This document shows positions 6,402 to 11,437 of a DNA stretch of 11,437 bases, piece after piece. Source of the DNA: LSCE01 sp050485425. GTDB lineage: Bacteria; Pseudomonadota; Gammaproteobacteria; Nitrococcales; Aquisalimonadaceae. The translations under genes and the position numbers were made by a program. Each line of letters starts with the position of its first letter. Position 1 is the stretch's first letter. Below the pieces are notes generated by a model. That model was not told the origin of the DNA, ran no database searches, and saw nothing but the letters and a program-made list of their open reading frames with translations. Location of the stretch: the NCBI GenBank assembly GCA_050485425.1, contig JBJHBJ010000085.1, forward strand, positions 1 through 11,437, read 5' to 3'.

Positions 6402-9400
6402 ATGCTGGATCGACTGATTCGATGGTCCCTGGCCAATCGCCTGCTGGTATTGGCAGGAGCGCTGGCTCTGCTGGTGCTCGGCGCCTGGCATTCCACGCAG
6501 GTCCCGATCGATGTCTTCCCGGACCTGACTGCACCCACCGTAACGGTCATGACCGAGGCCCCCGGCCTGGCCGCCGAGGAGGTGGAACAGCAAGTCAGCT
6601 ACTTGATCGAGTCCGCGACCAGCGGCGCAAGCGGGGTGCGCCGGGTTCGCTCGCAGTCCGTAGCCGGCTTCTCGCTGGTCTGGGTCGAATTCGAGTGGGG
6701 CGTGGATATCTACCAGGCCCGGCAGGTGGTCAACGAGCGTCTGGGCCGCGTGCAGGCGCAACTGCCCGAAGGGGTGGCGGCTCCGCAACTGGGGCCGATC
6801 AGCTCGATCATGGGAGAGATCGTCTATCTCGGCGTGCGCGACGACGCCCGCGAGGACGGCATGCGCGCCCGCGAGATCGCAGACTGGACCATTGCGCGAC
6901 AGCTGGAGGCGATCCCCGGTGTCGCCCAGGTCACGACGCTGGGCGGCCAGGTTCGCCAGTACCAGGTGCAGGTGGCGCCGGAACGGCTCGCAGCGTTCGG
7001 ACTTAACCTGGACGAGGTTCGCGGCGCCGTGGAACGGGCCAGCCGCAATGCGGGCGGGGATCGCCTGAGCGAGGGTGGCCAGGACTACCTGATCCGTTTT
7101 CTCGGGCGAGCCGAACGCCTGGACGAAATCGAACAGGGCGTGGTCACCGTACGCGACGGGATGCCGATCCTGGTGCGCCATGTCGCACAGGTCGTGACCG
7201 CCCCCGCCATCCCCGTCGGTGACGGCGGGGTGAACGGGCAGCCCGGCGTAATCCTGGCCGTCGCAAAGCAGCCGGACGCGGACACTACAGAGCTGACCCA
7301 GGCGATCAACGAGACCCTGGAGCGGCTGAAGGCCGGCCTGCCCGAAGGTGTCACCATCGAACCCAACCTGTTCCGTCAGGCCGATTTCATCCAGGCGGCG
7401 GTTGCCAACGTCGGCAAGTCCCTGCGTGACGGGGCGATCTTTGTCGTGCTGACCCTGCTGGTGTTCCTGCTGAGCGTGCGGATCACCCTGATCTCCGCCC
7501 TGGCCATCCCGCTGTCGCTGACTGTCGCCCTGCTGGTCCTGCACGCGCTGGGCATCACCATCAACACCATGACACTCGGTGGCATGACCATCGCTATCGG
7601 CGCACTGGTCGACGACGCGATCATCTTCGCGGAGAACATCTACCGCCGCCTGCGCGAGAACAGCAGCGACCGCGGGAGAGCCAGCCTGGATGAGACGGTG
7701 CGCCAGGCCTGTTCGGAGGTGCGCTATCCGGTAGTCTACTCCACCGTGATCATCATGCTGGCATTTGCCCCACTGTTCTTCCTGAGCGGGGTGGAGGGTC
7801 GCCTGCTGCAGCCACTCGGGCTGGCCTATCTGATCGCCATCGCCGCCTCGCTGATGGTGGCGCTGACGGTTACCCCAGTCCTGGCCCGCTGGCTACTGCC
7901 AACCGTAGTCGCGCGCACCGCAGGGCGGGAGCCGCCCGTCGCCGCAGCCCTGCAACGCGGCTACCGCCCGTTGCTGCGGGCCATCCTGCGCTTTCGGCGC
8001 AGCGTCCTGATCATCTCCTCCGTGATCGCCGTGGGCACGCTAGCGGCCACAGTGCTGCTCGGGCGCTCATTCCTGCCCGACTTCAACGAGGGCAGCCTGA
8101 CCATCGAGATGGCTACTCCACCCGGCACCAGCCTGGATACCTCGGCCGAGATGGCCAAACAGGTGGAGCACTGGCTGCTGGAGCAGGACGGTGTACTGTC
8201 CGTGGCACGGCGCACTGGCCGCGCCGAGGGGGCGGAACATACCCAGCCACCCAACCTGAGCGAGCTGGACGTCCGTCTGGGCGAAGTGCCCGAAGGCAAA
8301 GCGGCCTTTCTTGAAAACCTGCGCGAGGGCCTGAGCGATTTTCCCGGCCAGTTCAACATTGGTCAGCCGATCTCGCATCGCATCGACCACATGCTGACCG
8401 GAGTGCGCGCCAATCTGTCGGTGAAGATCTTCGGTCCCGGCCTGGGCGAGCTGCAGCGGCTAGCTGGCGAGGCCGAGGCCACCCTCGGAGAGATTGATGG
8501 CCTGGTTGATCTGGCCATTGAGCCCGTCGCCGCCGTACCCCAGGTCCGTCTGCATGCTGATCGCAGCGCGCTCGCCCGCTACGGCCTCACCGTGGCGGAT
8601 GCCGCCGACACCCTGGAGACCGCCTGGCGCGGCGCCCGGGTCGCACAGATCTTCGAGGGCGAACGCCGCTTCGACCTGGTTGTGCAGTTGCCCACGGAAC
8701 TACGCGAACGGGACCGTCTTGCGGATATCCCGATCCGCACCCCGACCGGGCATCACATCCGCCTGGGCGACGTGGCTGATGTGCGGATCGAGCGCGGTCC
8801 CGCCCAAGTCAGCCGCGAGAACGCCGAACGCCGTCTCGTGGTCAGTGCTAACGTAGCCGGACGCGACCTGCGCGGGGCCGCCGAAGAGGTTCGCGCCCGC
8901 CTTGATGAGCACCTGGCGCTGCCCGAGGGCTATCGCGTGGAGCTGGGCGGGCAGTTCGAGGCCGAGGCGCGTGCCACCCGAACCCTCGCCATCGTCACCG
9001 GCGGGGTCCTGGTGGCCATGCTGCTGGTGCTGCAGCTGGCCCTGCGATCCATGACCCTGGTCCTGCTGGTGATGGTAAACATCCCTCTGGCCCTGGTCGG
9101 CGGGGTCCTGGCCGTGTTCGCGATGGGCGGTGTGCTGACCATCGCGGCACTGGTCGGGTTCATCACCCTGTTCGGGATCGCCGTGCGCAACGGCCTGCTA
9201 CTGATCAGCCGCTACCAGAGCCTGGCGGCCGAGGGCGTGCCGCTGGACGAGGCTGTGGAACGCGGGGCCCTCGAGCGGCTGACGCCGATCCTGATGACCG
9301 CGCTCACCGCCGCACTGGCGCTGGTTCCGCTGGCCCTTGGTCTGGGCGAGACCGGCACCGAGATCCAGGCGCCGATGGCCATCGTGATCCTCGGCGGCCT

Positions 9401-9482
9401 ACTCGGCTCCACGGCGCTCAACATGATCGTACTGCCGGCCCTGTATCACTGGCTGCACATAGGCCGATCAACACGGACTTGA
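6402..9482 (+). CDS. czcA: CzcA-family heavy-metal RND efflux transporter
   Basis: 1026-residue inner-membrane proton/metal antiporter of the HME-RND family; length is normal. AGGAGA, overlapping the czcB stop, lies five bases before the ATG. TM1 is at about 12-30 (LLVLAGALALLVLGAW), followed by PIDVFPDLTAPTV and the porter loops. TM2-TM6 lie around 340-500, a second TM with a periplasmic loop at about 530-860, and TM8-TM12 at about 870-1020. The TM4 segment GALVDDAIIFAEN carries Asp404, Asp405 and Glu411. In Cupriavidus CzcA the corresponding motif is DFGxxVDGAxxxxEN with three acidic residues used for proton coupling. Here the first Asp is replaced by Ala and the Gly after the second is Asp, so substrate specificity is probably not classic Zn/Co/Cd and cannot be read from this motif alone. 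Downstream is a strong hairpin. Confidence 0.93.
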   Translation: MLDRLIRWSLANRLLVLAGALALLVLGAWHSTQVPIDVFPDLTAPTVTVMTEAPGLAAEEVEQQVSYLIESATSGASGVRRVRSQSVAGFSLVWVEFEWGVDIYQARQVVNERLGRVQAQLPEGVAAPQLGPISSIMGEIVYLGVRDDAREDGMRAREIADWTIARQLEAIPGVAQVTTLGGQVRQYQVQVAPERLAAFGLNLDEVRGAVERASRNAGGDRLSEGGQDYLIRFLGRAERLDEIEQGVVTVRDGMPILVRHVAQVVTAPAIPVGDGGVNGQPGVILAVAKQPDADTTELTQAINETLERLKAGLPEGVTIEPNLFRQADFIQAAVANVGKSLRDGAIFVVLTLLVFLLSVRITLISALAIPLSLTVALLVLHALGITINTMTLGGMTIAIGALVDDAIIFAENIYRRLRENSSDRGRASLDETVRQACSEVRYPVVYSTVIIMLAFAPLFFLSGVEGRLLQPLGLAYLIAIAASLMVALTVTPVLARWLLPTVVARTAGREPPVAAALQRGYRPLLRAILRFRRSVLIISSVIAVGTLAATVLLGRSFLPDFNEGSLTIEMATPPGTSLDTSAEMAKQVEHWLLEQDGVLSVARRTGRAEGAEHTQPPNLSELDVRLGEVPEGKAAFLENLREGLSDFPGQFNIGQPISHRIDHMLTGVRANLSVKIFGPGLGELQRLAGEAEATLGEIDGLVDLAIEPVAAVPQVRLHADRSALARYGLTVADAADTLETAWRGARVAQIFEGERRFDLVVQLPTELRERDRLADIPIRTPTGHHIRLGDVADVRIERGPAQVSRENAERRLVVSANVAGRDLRGAAEEVRARLDEHLALPEGYRVELGGQFEAEARATRTLAIVTGGVLVAMLLVLQLALRSMTLVLLVMVNIPLALVGGVLAVFAMGGVLTIAALVGFITLFGIAVRNGLLLISRYQSLAAEGVPLDEAVERGALERLTPILMTALTAALALVPLALGLGETGTEIQAPMAIVILGGLLGSTALNMIVLPALYHWLHIGRSTRT

Positions 9483-9488
9483 TCCTGG

Positions 9489-9526
9489 CACCAGTGCCGT
9501 GACGGTCATGCCTCACGGCACTGGTG
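9489..9526 (+). terminator. 14-bp perfect hairpin after czcA
   Basis: CACCAGTGCCGTGA (9489-9502) is exactly complementary to TCACGGCACTGGTG (9513-9526), with a 10-base loop. It begins six bases after the czcA stop. Position and stability suggest transcription termination or 3'-end protection of the operon mRNA. The following bases, ACGACCTCTGTC, are not a U-tract, so classic Rho-independent termination is uncertain. Confidence 0.6.
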
Positions 9527-9825
9527 ACGACCTCTGTCAATGGCATACTGAAGTTCCTTGCTTCCAATCGAGATGATGGGCCAGAGCGGACTCAGGATCC
9601 GACTGACGGCATACGATCCCCTTCCAGAAAAACACGGCTGCGAACCGGGCGGATCCAGGTTTGGCCGCCCTGGGCTCCACGGCCAGGGCACGCGCCAGCG
9701 CTAGTAGATATACCCCTGGCTCCCCCCTCGGGCATTGAAACCCGACGACCTGCCGGGCCAGAATCGGCCAAGCGGCGGCGCGCGCCAATCCGATCACCCC
9801 CGAACCACACGGAAACCAGGCAACC
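9527..9825. other. about 300 bp without a credible gene
   Basis: Short open frames cross this stretch on both strands, but their products are low-complexity Pro/Arg-rich or unrelated to any family I recognise, and none has a convincing ribosome-binding site. It contains a small TCGGG/CCCGA hairpin near 9728-9745 and a GGCGCGCGCC palindrome at 9777-9786. Both are unremarkable in GC-rich DNA. It should hold the promoter of the following hydrolase gene, but no pair of boxes stands out. Confidence 0.5.
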
Positions 9826-10533
9826 ATGACCACATCACCCGTTACGACCCAGTGGATCGACATTCCCCATGGCGATGACGGCAATTGCCAGGGCTATCTG
9901 GCGGTGCCGCCGGCAGGCGCCGGCCCGGGCATCCTGCTGATCCAGGAGATTTTCGGGGTGAACCATCACATGCGGGCCGTTGCAGAACAGTACGCGATGG
10001 ACGGCTATGTGGTGCTGGCCCCTGATGTGTTCTGGCGCCAGGAGCAGCGGGTAGAACTGGGCTACGAAGGGGACGACATGGAGAAGGCCTTCAGCCTGAT
10101 GCGGGCAGCGGACTTTCCGCAAACCCTGACGGACCTGGCCGCAGCCGCCAAGGTGCTGCGCAGTCGGCCGGAATGTGATGGACCGGTTGCTTCCATCGGC
10201 TACTGCATGGGCGGGATTCTGTCCTACCTCTGCGCCACCCAGGGTAGCGTGGACCGGGCCGTCAGCTTCTACCCCGGGGGCATCGCCAACCATCTGGACA
10301 AGGCCCGCAGCCTGAATGTGCCGGTGCAGATCCACCTGGGTGCGGATGATCATCTGATCCCGCCGGACCAGATCGAGCAGGTGAAATCCACTTTCGCCGA
10401 CCAGGCAGCATCCGAGGTGCATGTCTATGAGGACGCCGGCCATGGGTTCAATTGCTGGGCCCGCAGCGCCTATGTCCGCCGCGCCGCCGCACTGTCTCAC
10501 GGCCGGACGCTTACCTTTCTGGAGCGCGAATAG
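9826..10533 (+). CDS. dienelactone hydrolase family protein
   Basis: 235-residue cytoplasmic alpha/beta-hydrolase of the dienelactone hydrolase (carboxymethylenebutenolidase-like) family, of normal length. The family's cysteine triad is present: Cys127 in GYCMGG, Asp175 in GADDHLIP and His206 in GHGFN. Glu41 in QEIFGVN corresponds to the glutamate that interacts with the nucleophile in the Pseudomonas enzyme. There is no signal peptide. True dienelactone hydrolases act in chlorocatechol degradation, but no such pathway genes are nearby, so the physiological substrate is unknown and a general esterase role is as likely. The ribosome-binding site is weak (AGG about seven bases before the ATG). 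It is convergent with the DUF488 gene, 52 bases away. Confidence 0.9.
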   Translation: MTTSPVTTQWIDIPHGDDGNCQGYLAVPPAGAGPGILLIQEIFGVNHHMRAVAEQYAMDGYVVLAPDVFWRQEQRVELGYEGDDMEKAFSLMRAADFPQTLTDLAAAAKVLRSRPECDGPVASIGYCMGGILSYLCATQGSVDRAVSFYPGGIANHLDKARSLNVPVQIHLGADDHLIPPDQIEQVKSTFADQAASEVHVYEDAGHGFNCWARSAYVRRAAALSHGRTLTFLERE

Positions 10534-10585
10534 GGAGGCCTGTCGTCAATCACGGCACGACGGACAAGGGTGACCCCAGACGGGA

Positions 10586-10957
10586 TCAAGCACCTTCACC
10601 CGTCACGCATTGCCGGAGGTACTGCTTCAGCGCCCTGGCGTGGTTGCACGCGGGGTCGCGGGCGGCAAACAGCAGGGTCAGCTTCCCCGCCCGCTGCGCT
10701 TCCTCCAGAACCCTCGACAGCGCGTCACCCTGCGAGTCGAGTTCCTTGAAGTAATCCTGCCGGAAGGCGTTCCAGCGGTCGCGGTCATGGCCAAACCACT
10801 TGCGAAGCCCGGTACTCGGTGCCAGCTCTTTGGCCCAGACGTGGGCCTGAACCTGATCCTTCCGCATTCCCCGAGGCCAGACGCGGTCCACCAGCACACG
10901 CAGGCCATCATCCGGGTCGGGTGTTTCGTAGACGCGCTTCGTGCGGATCTCAAGCAT
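10586..10957 (-). CDS. yeaO: YeaO-like DUF488 family protein
   Basis: 123-residue protein of the DUF488/YeaO family, biochemical function unknown. Family signatures are RTKRVYETPDPDDGLRVLVD, then RVWPRGM, WAKELAPSTGLRKWFGHD and LLFAARDPACNHARAL, covering almost the whole length. The start at 10957 was chosen because the conserved MLEIRTKR begins there and a GGAGA lies about seven bases upstream on this strand. The frame extends further upstream to 11149, but those 64 residues are not part of the family. It is convergent with the dienelactone hydrolase gene and is followed by about 50 bases with no strong terminator. The 232 bases between its start and the trkA stop hold no recognisable gene. 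Confidence 0.88.
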   Translation of the reverse strand: MLEIRTKRVYETPDPDDGLRVLVDRVWPRGMRKDQVQAHVWAKELAPSTGLRKWFGHDRDRWNAFRQDYFKELDSQGDALSRVLEEAQRAGKLTLLFAARDPACNHARALKQYLRQCVTGEGA

Positions 10958-11189
10958 CGCTTTATCTCCGTTTCCGTTCGCCTCATCCCTATGCCGCCGG
11001 ACAATCCAGGAATCAGAAATAATCCTTCCTCGAATGCTGAATTGTGCAAGCCATGTCTTCGGTATCGGCCGCCAGCCATGTGCCGAGCCAGGCAATGACT
11101 TACTTCCAACCCAGGAAGCCGAATGGCCTGTCTTGGTGATGGCGTCCACGATGATGCTGTCGAGACGCTCCAGTCTTTGCGCCGGCTCT

Positions 11190-11437
11190 TCAGATGAACG
11201 TGACGCCTACCTGGAACAACCGCTCGACCTCGCGGATGCGGCGCTTGTCCACCAGGAACAGGATGACGTGGTCCTCGGACTCGATCACCAGGTCGTGATG
11301 CCCCATCAGCACCTGGTCCCCCCGCACCACGCAGCCGATCGTCGCCCCCTTGGGCAACTTGATGTCCTCGATCGGGCGGCCCACCACCTTGGACGTGGCC
11401 GGGCTGCCATGGGCCACCGCCTCGATCGCCTCCGCCG
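11190..11437 (-). CDS. trkA: TrkA potassium-uptake regulator, C-terminal part (5' end beyond window)
   Basis: C-terminal end of Trk system protein TrkA, the cytoplasmic NAD-binding peripheral subunit that gates the TrkH/TrkG potassium channel. The visible 81 residues are its last RCK_C domain: EAIEAVAHGSPATSKVVGR, IEDIKLPKGATIGCVVRGD, SEDHVILFLVDKR and the characteristic ending VERLFQVGVTFI. The frame remains open to the right edge, so a GTG at 11417 is only an internal codon and the gene continues outside the window. It runs in the same direction as the DUF488 gene, but 232 bases separate them, so a shared transcript is uncertain. No clear terminator was seen after its stop. Confidence 0.92.
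   Translation of the reverse strand, partial: AEAIEAVAHGSPATSKVVGRPIEDIKLPKGATIGCVVRGDQVLMGHHDLVIESEDHVILFLVDKRRIREVERLFQVGVTFI

Noticed and set aside
5838..7544. A 568-codon open frame on the minus strand across czcB and czcA
   Set aside because: It is antisense to two well-supported genes with full family motifs. The product is Gln/His/Asp-rich without recognisable domains, typical of a GC-rich shadow frame.
9777..9786. Perfect palindrome GGCGCGCGCC
   Set aside because: Simple alternating GC sequence is expected by chance here, and nothing around it suggests a binding site.
9524..9829. Possible small gene of about 101 codons between czcA and the dienelactone hydrolase gene
   Set aside because: It begins within the hairpin after czcA, has no ribosome-binding site, encodes an Arg/Pro-rich low-complexity product and has no recognisable motif.
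10534..10585. Bidirectional terminator between the convergent dienelactone hydrolase and DUF488 genes
   Set aside because: Only a weak five-base GTCGT/ACGAC pairing is visible, with no U-tract in either direction.
10958..11149. N-terminal extension of the DUF488 protein to 187 residues
   Set aside because: The conserved family sequence begins exactly at the ATG at 10957 with a good GGAGA upstream. The extension has no family similarity that I recognise.

Overview
The window looks like a chromosomal stretch of a GC-rich gammaproteobacterium. The TrkA C-terminus and the DUF488 protein have a gammaproteobacterial look, and an Ectothiorhodospiraceae-like lineage is plausible, but taxonomy is inference only. 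The genes read, left to right: (1) the 3' part of a DUF2235 alpha/beta-hydrolase gene of the Tle1 type VI secretion phospholipase effector kind, open at the left edge; (2) two tandem DUF2931-like lipoprotein genes, probably the effector's immunity proteins, of which the second has a disrupted signal-peptide frame; (3) a tRNA-Arg(CCG) with encoded CCA; (4) a heavy-metal efflux operon: a small His-rich exported protein followed by czcC, czcB and czcA; (5) a strong hairpin and about 300 bp without a credible gene; (6) a dienelactone hydrolase family gene; (7) on the minus strand, a YeaO-like DUF488 gene and the C-terminal part of trkA, cut by the right edge.

The effector and first lipoprotein genes overlap in an ATGA junction, as expected for a toxin/antidote pair. 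The metal genes form a tripartite pump: inner-membrane CzcA (proton antiporter), periplasmic adaptor CzcB and outer-membrane channel CzcC. The His-rich small protein and the two His clusters of CzcB suggest periplasmic metal handling before export. No sensor or regulator for the pump lies in the window.

The structure most worth a second look is the 76-base leader between the His-rich gene and czcC. An 8-bp inverted repeat starts at the first base after the upstream stop codon. It encloses a second 8-bp hairpin and overlaps a third hairpin that sequesters the czcC Shine-Dalgarno sequence, so the outer and SD helices cannot both form completely. This resembles a translational-coupling or attenuation switch. 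The lipoprotein duplication also carries a 53-bp identical tract inside otherwise clearly diverged copies, which suggests recent gene conversion. I found no CRISPR array, transposase or IS element, and no clear attachment-site repeat by eye.
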